Source: Rhizobium ruizarguesonis (GTDB lineage: Bacteria > Pseudomonadota > Alphaproteobacteria > Rhizobiales > Rhizobiaceae). From it: a stretch of DNA of 64,000 bases. The stretch is taken from NCBI RefSeq assembly GCF_012349115.1, contig NZ_PQIG01000144.1, positions 62,001 through 126,000 on the forward strand. The letters are read 5' to 3'. Shown here piece after piece: positions 23,565 to 32,386 of the stretch. Position 1 is the stretch's first letter. Every line of letters starts with the position of its first letter. The position numbers and the translations under genes are program-made. Below the pieces are notes generated by a model. That model made no database searches. It was not told the DNA's origin and was given only the letters and a program-made list of their open reading frames with translations.

Positions 23565-24989
23565 ATGAATCGCATCGTCCCGCTGATCCTTGCCGTCGCC
23601 CTTTTCATGGAACAGATGGACTCCACCGTCATTGCGACGGCGCTGCCGGCGATCGCGGCGGATTTGCATGTCGGGCCGATCACGCTGAAGCTGGCGCTGA
23701 CCTCCTACATGGTGGCGCTGGCGGTATTCATCCCGGTCAGCGGCTGGATGGCCGACAGGTTCGGCGCCAAGAAGATCTTCCGCCTTGCCATCTCGGTCTT
23801 CGTCATCGGCTCGATCTTCTGTGCCGTCTCGTCCAACCTCGTCGAATTCGTGTTTGCCCGCTTCCTGCAGGGCATGGGCGGCGCGATGATGACACCGGTC
23901 GGCCGCCTCGTGCTGGTGCGCACGACACAGCGCAGCGATCTGGTCTCGGCCATGGCGCTGCTCACCATCCCCGCCCTTGTCGGCCCGCTCACCGGCCCGC
24001 CGCTCGGCGGCTTCATCACCACCTATTTCAGCTGGCACTGGATCTTCCTGATCAACGTGCCGGTCGGCATCATCGGCATCTGGCTTGCGACGATTTTTCT
24101 GCCGGAGGTGGAAGCGACGGCGCCGCCGCGGCTCGATTTCACCGGTTTCGTGCTGACCTCGCTTTCGGCCGCAGGCGTCGTCTTCGGCCTGTCGGTGGTC
24201 AGTCTGCCAGCCCTGCCCCCGATCATCGGCGTCACCGCCACCTTGATCGGCCTCATCTGCGGCGTCCTCTACGGGCGCCATGCCAAGCGGCATCCGGCGC
24301 CGATCCTCAATCTCAACCTGTTCAAGAACCCGACGTTTCGGGCCTCCACTTTGGGCGGCATGCTGTTTCGCATTTGCGTCGGTGCCATGCCCTTCCTGAC
24401 GCCGCTGATGCTGCAGCTCGGCTTCGGGCTGACGCCGTTTCAATCCGGCCTCATCACCTTTGCAGGCGCGATCGGGGCGATCACCACCAAGTTCATGGCA
24501 AAGCGCGTCTTCGCCGCTGCCGGCTTCCGCACGACGCTTCTCGGCGCCGCCGGGGTAACGACCCTGGTGACTGTCATCACCGGCCTTTTCACGCCGTCGA
24601 CGCCGCACCTCGTCATCATCGGCGTGCTGCTGCTCGGCGGCTTCTCCCGCTCCTTCATGTTCACCGGGGTGAATGCGCTTGCCTTCGCCGATATCGATGA
24701 TGCCGAAGCCAGCCAGGCGACATCGATGAGCTCGGTGATGCAGCAGGTCAGCCTGGCGCTCGGCGTTGCGGTCGCCGCCGCCATCCTGGAGAGCTCGATC
24801 TATATCAGCGGCGAAGCGCTACAGGTGGCCGATTTCCACCTTGCCTTCTACATCATTGCCGGACTGACGGTTATTGCGACCATTCCCTTCATCCGGATGG
24901 ACCGCAATGCCGGCGCGCTCGTTTCCGGACACCGCTTGAAGACGATGACGGCCGCAACTGTTGAAGCTGAACAGCACGCGGTGAAATAA
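23565..24989 (+). CDS. MFS exporter, DHA2 (EmrB/QacA-like) family
   Basis: 474 residues with 12-14 hydrophobic spans. MFS motif A after span 2 is GWMADRFGAKKIFRL; the DHA2 motif C-like stretch ALVGPLTGPPLGGFI lies near residue 145; motif D1 near the N-terminus is MEQMDSTVIATALPAI. These mark a proton-driven drug or metabolite exporter of the inner membrane. It stands alone; the MBL gene on the other side is divergent. Its stop codon lies within RIME-like copy D. Substrate unknown. Confidence 0.88.
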   Translation: MNRIVPLILAVALFMEQMDSTVIATALPAIAADLHVGPITLKLALTSYMVALAVFIPVSGWMADRFGAKKIFRLAISVFVIGSIFCAVSSNLVEFVFARFLQGMGGAMMTPVGRLVLVRTTQRSDLVSAMALLTIPALVGPLTGPPLGGFITTYFSWHWIFLINVPVGIIGIWLATIFLPEVEATAPPRLDFTGFVLTSLSAAGVVFGLSVVSLPALPPIIGVTATLIGLICGVLYGRHAKRHPAPILNLNLFKNPTFRASTLGGMLFRICVGAMPFLTPLMLQLGFGLTPFQSGLITFAGAIGAITTKFMAKRVFAAAGFRTTLLGAAGVTTLVTVITGLFTPSTPHLVIIGVLLLGGFSRSFMFTGVNALAFADIDDAEASQATSMSSVMQQVSLALGVAVAAAILESSIYISGEALQVADFHLAFYIIAGLTVIATIPFIRMDRNAGALVSGHRLKTMTAATVEAEQHAVK

Positions 24990-25091
24990 AGCGTGTCGCG
25001 CAAAAGTGTGGAGCGGTTTTGCGATAACGACATGCGTTGGAAATAAAGACTAAAGCGCGAGAGCGAATCTGAAAGATTGCGACGCGCTTTT
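24987..25091 (-). repeat. RIME1-like intergenic mosaic element, copy D (reverse orientation)
   Basis: Reads as copies A-C when reversed: AAAGCGCGTCGCAATCTTTC to TTTTGCGCGACACGCTTTA. It starts inside the MFS stop codon and ends 9 bp from the stop of the convergent VOC gene. As with copy A, a gene's stop codon forms its first bases. Confidence 0.8.
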
Positions 25092-25099
25092 GGAAACCG

Positions 25100-25483
25100 T
25101 TACTCCGGGTTTTCGCAGACGGCAGAGAGCTTGTTGCCGTCGAGATCACGCACATAGGCGGCGTAGAAATGGGCATGGTAGGAGCGCAGGCCGGCCCTGC
25201 CCTCATCCACGGCGCCTGCCGCGATCGCTGCCGCATGGAAGGCGTCGACATCCGCCCGTGTTTCGGCTGCAAGCGCCACCATGGCGCCATTGCCTGAGGT
25301 CGCCCGGCGGCGATTGAACGGCGTCACCACCCAGAAGCGGCAGCGCGTATCGCCCTCGGCGGCATAGCCGATTTCCTCCTCCGAAGAGCGCTGGCGGCGA
25401 TAACCGAGCACAGGCAGCACGGCATCATAAAAATGCCCTGCGCGATACAGATCGTTGGTTCCGAGCGTGACGTAAAGAAGCAT
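25100..25483 (-). CDS. VOC-superfamily protein (glyoxalase/bleomycin-resistance fold)
   Basis: 127 residues, one glyoxalase-fold unit pair: VTLGTNDLYRAGHFYDAVLP at the start and YHAHFYAAYVRDLDGNKLSAVCE at the end, the typical last strand of VOC proteins. Function is not specific; many are uncharacterised metal-dependent enzymes or binding proteins. Followed by the reverse RIME-like copy. A short unassigned gap of 159 bp separates it from rlmE. Confidence 0.85.
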   Translation of the reverse strand: MLLYVTLGTNDLYRAGHFYDAVLPVLGYRRQRSSEEEIGYAAEGDTRCRFWVVTPFNRRRATSGNGAMVALAAETRADVDAFHAAAIAAGAVDEGRAGLRSYHAHFYAAYVRDLDGNKLSAVCENPE

Positions 25484-25642
25484 TGGGATCAGCGGTTCAA
25501 ATCCTTGCAGCGCCGCGCCTCCTTTGAGACGCGCAAAGGACGCTGTGGCGCTTTCAATTGCTGCATAATTTATCCCTATATCGATTCCGATTTAAGGAAT
25601 TAGGCAGTCGATCGCCATCATCGGACAGGACCGGCCCAAAGA

Positions 25643-26362
25643 TCAAGCTTCCTCTGCTTCACCTTCGGCCTTGCGCCCCTTGAACCCCTTGGCCAGCAGG
25701 AACATCTCGACCGATTCGGCGCGCGACGAGTTCGGCTTGACATGGACGACCTGGCGGAAGTTCTGCTTCAGCATGGCGAGCAGTTCGCGCTCGGTGCCGC
25801 CCTGAAAGGTCTTGGTGAGGAAGTGGCCGCCTTCCTGGAGCACTTCGACGGCGAAATGTGCCGCGACTTCGCACAGATGCATGGTGCGCAGATGGTCGGT
25901 GCGGTGGTGGCCGGTGGTGGGTGCTGCCATGTCTGATATGACAAGGTCGGGTGTGCCGCCGACGGCCTCCAACAGCTTTTCCGGCGCGGTCGGATCGAGG
26001 AAATCGAGCTGCAGGATCTTGACCCCCGGCAGCTGGGTCATTTCGAGGAAATCGATCGCAGCCACACGAATATCATCATCCGTCGAGCCGGTGACTTTGG
26101 CGGCGATCTGCGACCAGCTGCCCGGAGCAGCGCCGAGATCGATAATGCGCCTGGCGCCGCGCAGGATATGATGTTTCTCGTCGATCTCCAGCAGCTTGAA
26201 GGCGGCACGGGCGCGATAGCCTTCGAGCTGGGCGCGCTGCACATAGGGATCGTTGATGTGGCGCTCCAGCCATTGGCGGGAGGAGGCCTTCATCTTCTTG
26301 TTCTTGACGCGCTGGCCGAGCTTGCGGCCGGTGCGGTTTCCGGCGATCGGTGCCTTGGTCAT
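25643..26362 (-). CDS. rlmE: 23S rRNA (uridine-2552-2'-O)-methyltransferase RlmE (FtsJ/RrmJ)
   Basis: 239 residues. RlmE methylates U2552 in the A-loop of 23S rRNA. AdoMet-binding DLGAAPGSWSQ near residue 75, then DFLDP, SDMAAPTTGHHRTDH near 144 and FLTKTFQG near 182, with the K-D-K-E type catalytic residues in the expected order. It follows the Ppx/GppA gene by 9 bp on the same strand and is probably co-transcribed. A ~25-residue basic N-terminus precedes the family core. Confidence 0.94.
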   Translation of the reverse strand: MTKAPIAGNRTGRKLGQRVKNKKMKASSRQWLERHINDPYVQRAQLEGYRARAAFKLLEIDEKHHILRGARRIIDLGAAPGSWSQIAAKVTGSTDDDIRVAAIDFLEMTQLPGVKILQLDFLDPTAPEKLLEAVGGTPDLVISDMAAPTTGHHRTDHLRTMHLCEVAAHFAVEVLQEGGHFLTKTFQGGTERELLAMLKQNFRQVVHVKPNSSRAESVEMFLLAKGFKGRKAEGEAEEA

Positions 26363-26371
26363 GCCTTTTCC

Positions 26372-27937
26372 CTATCTCGCGCGCTGGCCGCGGCGGTTGC
26401 GGTGGCGCCGCCACACGCCGTCATCGGCCATCATGTCGGTGAGCAGGCCTTCCCTCAAGCCGCGATCGGCAACGCGCATGCGCGGGCTTGGCCAGCGGCG
26501 GCGGATCGCCTCGAGGATGGCGCAGCCGGCGAGCACCAGATCAGCCCGATCCGGCCCGATGCAGGGATTGGCGGCACGGCTTGCGAAATCCCAGGAGAGA
26601 AGCTTTGCCTGCATGGCGGAGACCTCGTCATCGGACAGCCAGATGCCATCGACCTTGCGCCGGTCATAACGCGGCAGGTCGAGATGGACGCCGGCAAGCG
26701 TTGTCACCGTGCCAGACGTGCCGATCAGATGGAAGTCGCCGGTCTGGGCGACCTCGATCTCAGGGCAATCGAAGCGTCCGAGCATGCCTTCGACTTCGCG
26801 CACCATGCCTTCGAAAGCTTCCGGCGTGACGTCGTGCCCGCCATGGCGCTCCGACAGCGTCACGACGCCGACCGGCAGCGAGGTCCAGTGGGTGATATGA
26901 TTGGCGAGGCGGCTGAAGCGATTGTCGCCGATACGGATGACGGCGATCTCCGACGAACCGCCGCCGATATCGAACAACACGACGGAGCGCGTCTCGCGAC
27001 CGACCAGCGAGGAGCAGCCGGAGACGGCAAGCCGCGCTTCGGTCTCGCGATCGATGATCTCAAGCGCCAGGCCGGTTTCGGCAACGACCCGGCTGAGGAA
27101 TTCCTCGCCATTGATCGCCTGGCGGCACGCTTCGGTGGCGATCAGCCGCATGCGGCGGATCTCCCGGTTCCTGAGCTTGGAGGCGCAGATCCTCAACGCC
27201 TCGATCGCCCGCTCCATCGCCTCGTCGGACAGACGGCCGCTGGCCGCAAGGCCTTCGCCGAGGCGCACGATGCGGGAAAAAGCGTCGACGACGCGGAACT
27301 GACCGGGACGGGTCGGCTGGGCAATGAGAAGACGGCAATTGTTGGTGCCGAGATCAAGAGCGGCGTAGAGCTCCTCCGGCCACACATGCTCGCCGGCCTG
27401 GCGATCACCCTGATGTCCGGCATGGACATGGCTGTCCTGGCGGCCCTTGCGGTTGGCGGCCGCGCCGTTTTGGGTTTCGCGCGGGAGGGCGATGCGCCCC
27501 GTCTCTTCCGCGCGGCTTTCCTGCTGTGGTGCACCTGCTGGTTTTGCCGATGTCAGCGGCCGGCCCTGCAGGCCGCGCTTGCCGCGATGCTTGCGGCGGT
27601 TGCGACGGCTCGGCGCCGAATCGCCATCGGACCGGGCGGCATGATCTGCCACTCCGGCCTGTTCCATCACATGAGGTTGAGGTGAACCGTCCTGCACGGC
27701 ACCATGGCCGCCACGACGGCGACGCTTGCGCTTGCGAGCCGGATTGCCGGCTGCATCTTCCATCGGGCGTGCAGGCTGTCCGGCACCGCCGGAAGGCTCA
27801 TGCGAAGCGGGGTGAGCCGCGTTGCGGGATTGCCCGCCACGTTTGCCCTTGCGGCGCCTGGACTTCTTGCCGTCCTTGCGCCCTGCCGCCGACGCCCCGT
27901 CAAATTGCGGCTTTGCGCCGCCTTCGGGGTCTTCCAC
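26372..27937 (-). CDS. Ppx/GppA phosphatase with ~190-residue basic disordered N-terminus
   Basis: 521 residues. The C-terminal ~330 (from LYAALDLGTNNCRLLIA near 190) are an exopolyphosphatase/pppGpp phosphatase of the ASKHA fold, with DIGGGSSEIA near 317 and GTSGTVTTLA near 402. Typical family members are near 310-500 residues. The N-terminal part is low-complexity and strongly basic, with clusters KSRRRKGKRGG, RKRKRRRRGGHG and RRNRRKHRGKRG, suggesting nucleic-acid binding. The start is a GTG at 27937 after GGAAAAAC. The rlmE gene follows directly. A role in ribosome-linked polyphosphate or (p)ppGpp turnover is speculation. Confidence 0.85.
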   Translation of the reverse strand: MEDPEGGAKPQFDGASAAGRKDGKKSRRRKGKRGGQSRNAAHPASHEPSGGAGQPARPMEDAAGNPARKRKRRRRGGHGAVQDGSPQPHVMEQAGVADHAARSDGDSAPSRRNRRKHRGKRGLQGRPLTSAKPAGAPQQESRAEETGRIALPRETQNGAAANRKGRQDSHVHAGHQGDRQAGEHVWPEELYAALDLGTNNCRLLIAQPTRPGQFRVVDAFSRIVRLGEGLAASGRLSDEAMERAIEALRICASKLRNREIRRMRLIATEACRQAINGEEFLSRVVAETGLALEIIDRETEARLAVSGCSSLVGRETRSVVLFDIGGGSSEIAVIRIGDNRFSRLANHITHWTSLPVGVVTLSERHGGHDVTPEAFEGMVREVEGMLGRFDCPEIEVAQTGDFHLIGTSGTVTTLAGVHLDLPRYDRRKVDGIWLSDDEVSAMQAKLLSWDFASRAANPCIGPDRADLVLAGCAILEAIRRRWPSPRMRVADRGLREGLLTDMMADDGVWRRHRNRRGQRAR

Positions 27938-28112
27938 GTTGTTTTTCCATCGCGCCGCGCAAGTCCTGAGGTATGCAGCAGGCGCTCATTCGATTTTTGC
28001 GTTGCGGCAAGAATATCAGCGCCCGCCGAAATCGCCAAATTCTTTTTTGGACGGGGGATTTGCAGCGATTTCACCTTTCCCCGGCAGCACCGATTTTTTT
28101 CAAAACAGCTAT

Positions 28113-28140
28113 TTGCAATCCCCCGGCTTTTGGTTATAAG
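28113..28140 (+). promoter_or_regulatory. Sigma-70-type promoter of tRNA-Gln
   Basis: TTGCAA (28113-28118), 16-bp spacer, TATAAG (28135-28140), placed ~40 bp before the tRNA 5' end. Both boxes are near consensus for alphaproteobacterial housekeeping promoters. Confidence 0.6.
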
Positions 28141-28179
28141 CGCCGCACACCAGCCGGCCGCCCGCCGGTTCGCTTATGC

Positions 28180-28253
28180 TGGGGAATAGTTCAATGGTAG
28201 AACGACGGACTCTGACTCCGTTAATCTTGGTTCGAATCCAGGTTCCCCAGCCA
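28180..28253 (+). tRNA. tRNA-Gln (anticodon CTG), CCA encoded
   Basis: A 74-nt cloverleaf. Acceptor TGGGGAA pairs with TTCCCCA (28243-28249), G discriminator at 28250, encoded CCA at 28251-28253. Anticodon stem CGGA/TCCG encloses the loop CTCTGAC, so the anticodon is CTG, reading CAG (Gln). T arm with GGTTCGAATCC is canonical. A promoter lies just upstream. It marks the left border of the polysaccharide island. Confidence 0.95.
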
Positions 28254-28685
28254 ATATTTCACTAAGCGATTGATTTTACGGCAAAACGGGTTTGCTTGTG
28301 TCTGCCCTCCCCGTCCCCTCCTCCAATGCCTGCTTCCTTTTCGTTGCCCTGATCATTTAAATCGACGGGCGCAGGATGTCGGCGAATCCGACATCCTGGC
28401 TCGGGCGAGCATCTTACAGCATCTACGCATACACGCGCCCATGTCGATTTTGTTGATTTCGGGCGCGCCGTAGCGAGCAGCGATGGTAGGCGCTATTGGC
28501 ATCGGCCAGACGTCTTCTCGCTTCTGGAACGGCCATAGACAAAATTGGTCAGCGACTGGGAAGACAAATGCAAACTAATGAGGGTTCCGGAATGCTGATT
28601 TACAACAGCGCAGAAAATAAAGATTGAAATCGGCCGCGCCCGCAAATCTTTTATCAGGCCATACTGTTCTCCCTCCAAGATCTCT
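28254..28685. other. Non-coding gap at the left border of the polysaccharide island
   Basis: 432 bp between tRNA-Gln and the acyltransferase gene with no convincing gene on either strand. Composition becomes more AT-rich towards the right. No T-run hairpin closes the tRNA transcript, and no copy of the tRNA 3' end is seen here. Confidence 0.6.
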
Positions 28686-30743
28686 GTGTTAGGCAGCCCC
28701 AAAGCGCCAATGTTGGGCGCGACAAAGTTACGCTCTCGATATCGAAGGCAGGCGCTAGCATTGAAGGTTTACAGACCAGAGATCGATGGCTTAAGGGCCA
28801 TCTCGGTGATCGCGGTTATTCTGTATCACGCCGAGTTCACGGTTGCCGGCCACACGTTGCTGCGGGGCGGATACATCGGCGTCGATGTGTTTTTTGTGAT
28901 CAGCGGCTTTCTGATCTCCCAAATTCTGCTGACAGAAATCGAAGCAACGGGGCGTATTGATTTCCTTAAATTCTATGCTCGGCGCGCGCGAAGAATTCTG
29001 CCTGCGTTGTTTTCAGTCATTTTCGCGACAATTCCTTTTGCTTATTACCTTTTATTACCATCGGAACTCCTGGATTACGCGAATTCCATAGGTTCGTCGC
29101 TCCTATTTGGATCGAATATCTATTTCTATTTTACGGCGGCCCAGTACGGGGAGCCCAACACCCTTCTCAAGCCTTTTCTTCACACCTGGTCGTTGAGCGT
29201 CGAAGAGCAATTTTATATCGGGTTTCCGCTCTTATTGCTGATCACGCGCCGATACTTGAAATCAAGGTTTCTGCCATGCGTGTTGCTCGTGGCATCCCTC
29301 AGCTTTGTATTGTGTGTCGTAACGGTACGGTATGATCAGCAACAGGCCTTCTACTCACCACTCACCCGGGCCTGGGAACTGTTGGCCGGAACACTTCTCG
29401 CCTATCACGAGGTGAGGCGTGGACGAACTCGCCCTCGGCCGTTACTCGCGGCGGCCGGGCTTGTCCTCGTTCTTGGTTCGCTCATCTTGTTCAGAAAGGA
29501 CACGGTTCATCCTGGCCTGGTAACTGTGATCCCAGTCATTGGGACCTGTCTGGTGCTCGCATTCACCAGTCAGCAGGACGCGGTCGGGCGCCTGTTAGCT
29601 TCTCGACCTGCGGCGCTCACCGGAATAATATCCTACTCTTTATATTTGTGGCATTATCCGGTCTTCGCCTTCGCGCGGCTGACAAGCTTGAATTTCAACA
29701 ACGGCGATAAGGTTCTTGCCATCGCAGCGACGGTCTTGGTCGCGGTCGTGAGCTTTGTCGTTATCGAAAAGCCCCTTCGCCACACCAGGAGAAGCCGCGC
29801 TTTCTGGATCTACCTGAGCGCATCAGTTGCAACCATCACGGCTGCTGTTGTGTCAGCAATCTCTATGGCCGGTTTTCCTCACAGGTTGGATCAAATTTAT
29901 CCACCGCTCGCGCAGACGAACGAAGCACGGCTCGAAAGCACTTTTCTAAGCTTGAACAACAACATTCAAGCTGGGAAGCCCATTATCTTCATAATTGGGG
30001 ACTCGCACGCCAGAAACTGGTCGATCGCGCTGAAAAATTACATCGATGCCGACCGATATCAAATCGTGGCAATCAGCTACTTAAACTGCATGGTGGAGAT
30101 CAAGAACGATATTGTTAAGGCCCCCTCTCGCGCCAGCATTTACGATAAATATTGCATTCCCTTTGAAAAATATATCAACGACAAGTCATTGCTCAGCCGA
30201 ACGAAAGCGATTTTCCTTACGAGCCTTCGGCCTTTTGAGTACACCGTCAACCCCTTTAGGTTTGAGCTTCTTTCCTGGATGAAAAGCCACTCGGATGACG
30301 CGCGAATTTTCGTTTTCGGAAATTATTTCCAGCTCGACGAATTACACTCGTGCCTAGGGCTCATGTTTCAGAGAAAATCCGATGCCTCTATATGCCTGCG
30401 GGAAGCGACCTATCCGCCGGCCAACCAGCCTTTAGAGCAACTGCCATTTTTCCCACCCGATCTAGCGTTCACCTACGTCGATATCGTCAAGCTTCACTGC
30501 GATTACGACAAGGAGAAATGCCTCACGAGCAGCAGGGGTGTTCCGTTCATCACAGACTGGAACCATCTGACAGCAGAATTTCTGACGACCCTGATTGGTG
30601 ACATTCTGGAAAAGAGAACCGCCGACCTACGGGGCGACGGTCTGCTCGATTTCCTGGTACCGCCGCACGCCAGGCAATCCGAACGAACTGCAAGTTCTCA
30701 GCCGAACGCTGGTCGAACGCCTTCCGCTTCTCCATCAAATTAA
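28686..30743 (+). CDS. Acyltransferase 3 family / SGNH domain protein (OafA-like)
   Basis: 685 residues. The N-terminal ~360 residues are an acyltransferase-3 membrane domain of ten or so spans (YRPEIDGLRAISVIAVILYH, GVDVFFVISGFLIS, FLHTWSLSVEEQFYIGFPL). From ~430 an SGNH esterase-like domain follows with GDSHARNW and the Asp/His pair in DWNHLTAEF. Such proteins O-acetylate LPS or exopolysaccharide sugars at the inner membrane and periplasm. The start is uncertain (GTG 28686, ATG 28710, or TTG 28761 next to VYRPEIDG). The last ~40 residues look foreign to the family (see findings). Confidence 0.87.
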   Translation: MLGSPKAPMLGATKLRSRYRRQALALKVYRPEIDGLRAISVIAVILYHAEFTVAGHTLLRGGYIGVDVFFVISGFLISQILLTEIEATGRIDFLKFYARRARRILPALFSVIFATIPFAYYLLLPSELLDYANSIGSSLLFGSNIYFYFTAAQYGEPNTLLKPFLHTWSLSVEEQFYIGFPLLLLITRRYLKSRFLPCVLLVASLSFVLCVVTVRYDQQQAFYSPLTRAWELLAGTLLAYHEVRRGRTRPRPLLAAAGLVLVLGSLILFRKDTVHPGLVTVIPVIGTCLVLAFTSQQDAVGRLLASRPAALTGIISYSLYLWHYPVFAFARLTSLNFNNGDKVLAIAATVLVAVVSFVVIEKPLRHTRRSRAFWIYLSASVATITAAVVSAISMAGFPHRLDQIYPPLAQTNEARLESTFLSLNNNIQAGKPIIFIIGDSHARNWSIALKNYIDADRYQIVAISYLNCMVEIKNDIVKAPSRASIYDKYCIPFEKYINDKSLLSRTKAIFLTSLRPFEYTVNPFRFELLSWMKSHSDDARIFVFGNYFQLDELHSCLGLMFQRKSDASICLREATYPPANQPLEQLPFFPPDLAFTYVDIVKLHCDYDKEKCLTSSRGVPFITDWNHLTAEFLTTLIGDILEKRTADLRGDGLLDFLVPPHARQSERTASSQPNAGRTPSASPSN

Positions 30744-30751
30744 GCGGCCAG

Positions 30752-31076
30752 ACGCCGGGAACGACGGTGAACTTGGTGTTCAAGTCTGGATCCTCGGCAT
30801 ACCCCATCGTCTCGATGAGCCGGTTCTCATCGCGCATGAACGGGAAGCAGACGATGAGCGCCTTCCACTTCCCGTCCTCATACCAGACGTCGCTGAACTC
30901 GATCGAGCCGGCGTGCATTTGGGCCACCTTCGATCCGATAGCAGTCGCATAGTTGCCCTGCAGCGCGTACCTGAGCGTCAGCGTGGTAGAGCCCGGGATC
31001 GCGTCAATGACGTTGATCTGCCAGCCTTGACGGCACACCCGTGTAATAGAGGACGATGGGAGCGCCAACCTCTTGC
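30752..31076 (-). pseudogene. Unrecognised gene remnant
   Basis: On the minus strand after the methyltransferase stop, a stretch reads like real protein (GWQINVIDAIPGSTTLTLRY, VAQMHAGSIEFSDVWYEDGK, FPFMRDENRLIETMGY) but lacks its own start. The bases just before it give VGAPIVLYYTG in another frame, which would fit the strand preceding GWQINVI, so a frameshift lies near 31030-31050. Its 3' part runs antisense into the acyltransferase tail. I do not recognise the family. Confidence 0.35.
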
Positions 31077-31078
31077 TG

Positions 31079-32101
31079 CTATTCAAAGAGGATGAGGCTT
31101 GCCGGAGTTGGCGGCAACGGTTTGACGATGACGCCGGCAAGACCGGCCAGTCCTGCCATCTCAGTCAGCTCACTTTGCGTATAAGCCTGGCCCGCCGGCG
31201 TGCTGGCGAGCATCTCCCAAGAGAACGCCGCAGGAAAAGGCGGCGACACGCGATCTTCGTTCGGTACGAAATCCACCGCGACGATCCGACCATCCTCTGC
31301 AAGGCTCGCGACGATCTTTCGTAACAGTTGGGCACACGTCGGCAGATCGAAATGGTGCAGAAAATTCGGAAGCAGGACAAGATCATAACCCGTGCCCCAT
31401 TCCACATCGAAGGCACTGCCGGCAATTGTCTGGTACCGGTCAGACACGCCGGCGTTTTCCGCATTCTGCCTCGACAGCTCCAACACGGCGGCCCAGTCGA
31501 CGGCGACGATCTCCGCGGATGGAAGGGCCTTCGCAATTTCGATCCCGAAAAAGCCTGGACCTGCAGCAATGTCCAAAACTTTCTTGGGGTGCCTAGTCCA
31601 GCCGGAGATTTCGTCAGCCAGTATTTTGGCGCTGAGCCCCGTAAAAGAGCCCATGCCGCGCGCAAACTTCAGCCAGACGGGGTTGTCTGCCGAAATGTTT
31701 GCAAGCCCGGCCGAACCGCCGTTTCGCACGACGGCGGTCGGATCGCGCAGAAAATTATCGAGTATTTCGGGTGCAGCGACGAACTCGACGGCAGAGCCCA
31801 TATAGGCTGGCGAATTGCGATCGAGGAACATTCTGGTCGAGGGCGTCATTCGGTACTGTCCGCTCTCCTTTCTCAGGAAACCGTGGACCACGAGGTAGTC
31901 GCACAGGATGCGCACCCCACGCTCCGAGGCGCCTGTTGCCGACGCCAGCAACGCTGCCGTTTTGCCCTCGCCGATATGAGTAAAGAGATCAAGCTCGATG
32001 GCCGCCCTGATCGCCGCCGTTTTCCGGCATGCAAACAGTGCATCGACCACGAGTTCGGGCGACACGACGCCAGCATGGGCGTCCTCGACGATTGTTTCCA
32101 T
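31079..32101 (-). CDS. SAM-dependent methyltransferase with dimerisation winged helix
   Basis: 340 residues. An N-terminal helical/winged-helix dimerisation domain (IRAAIELDLFTHIGEGKTAA, GVRILCDYLVVHGFL) precedes a class I methyltransferase fold with VLDIAAGPGFFGIEIAKALP near 172 and LPNFLHHFD near 247. This layout is that of plant-type O-methyltransferases and bacterial relatives acting on hydroxyls of small molecules or sugars. In this locus it may O-methylate a polysaccharide residue. A 16-bp palindrome lies 51 bp upstream. Confidence 0.85.
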   Translation of the reverse strand: METIVEDAHAGVVSPELVVDALFACRKTAAIRAAIELDLFTHIGEGKTAALLASATGASERGVRILCDYLVVHGFLRKESGQYRMTPSTRMFLDRNSPAYMGSAVEFVAAPEILDNFLRDPTAVVRNGGSAGLANISADNPVWLKFARGMGSFTGLSAKILADEISGWTRHPKKVLDIAAGPGFFGIEIAKALPSAEIVAVDWAAVLELSRQNAENAGVSDRYQTIAGSAFDVEWGTGYDLVLLPNFLHHFDLPTCAQLLRKIVASLAEDGRIVAVDFVPNEDRVSPPFPAAFSWEMLASTPAGQAYTQSELTEMAGLAGLAGVIVKPLPPTPASLILFE

Positions 32102-32151
32102 GGGATCCCCCAGAGGTCCTCGACCGGTCTTGTCCGGCAGCGCCAGCCGCA

Positions 32152-32167
32152 GAATATGCGCATATTC
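32152..32167. promoter_or_regulatory. 16-bp perfect palindrome upstream of the methyltransferase
   Basis: GAATATGCGCATATTC, a perfect palindrome, followed by an additional GCATATTCC half-site (32168-32176). Its position 51 bp before the methyltransferase ATG suits an operator, though it also lies near IS debris and could be part of that. Confidence 0.4.
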
Positions 32168-32386
32168 GCATATTCCACAATACTTACCGCGCTAGCCCTA
32201 TCGGGCTCTCCCGCCTCAATGGTGGAACTGTCCTGCCGACCGCCGCGACGTTATTCGAGTTGCTCTTCCTCGTCGGCAAACTGCAGATCGAAGCGCCCTC
32301 TCGGCTTTATCCTGACGGGTGGTGGAGCTTCAGGCGACAAGGCCGTTCCGGACCTGCTGGCCATTCCGGCGGGCAAGCCCAGATCG

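Noticed and set aside
26168..27685. 505-codon open frame antisense to the Ppx/GppA and rlmE genes
   Set aside because: No recognisable domain; two well-defined genes occupy the other strand.
28440..28500. JUMPstart/ops-like sequence before the acyltransferase (GCCGTAGCGAGCAGCGATGG)
   Set aside because: Only loosely like the enterobacterial pattern and it lacks a good GGCGGTAG core; not supported.
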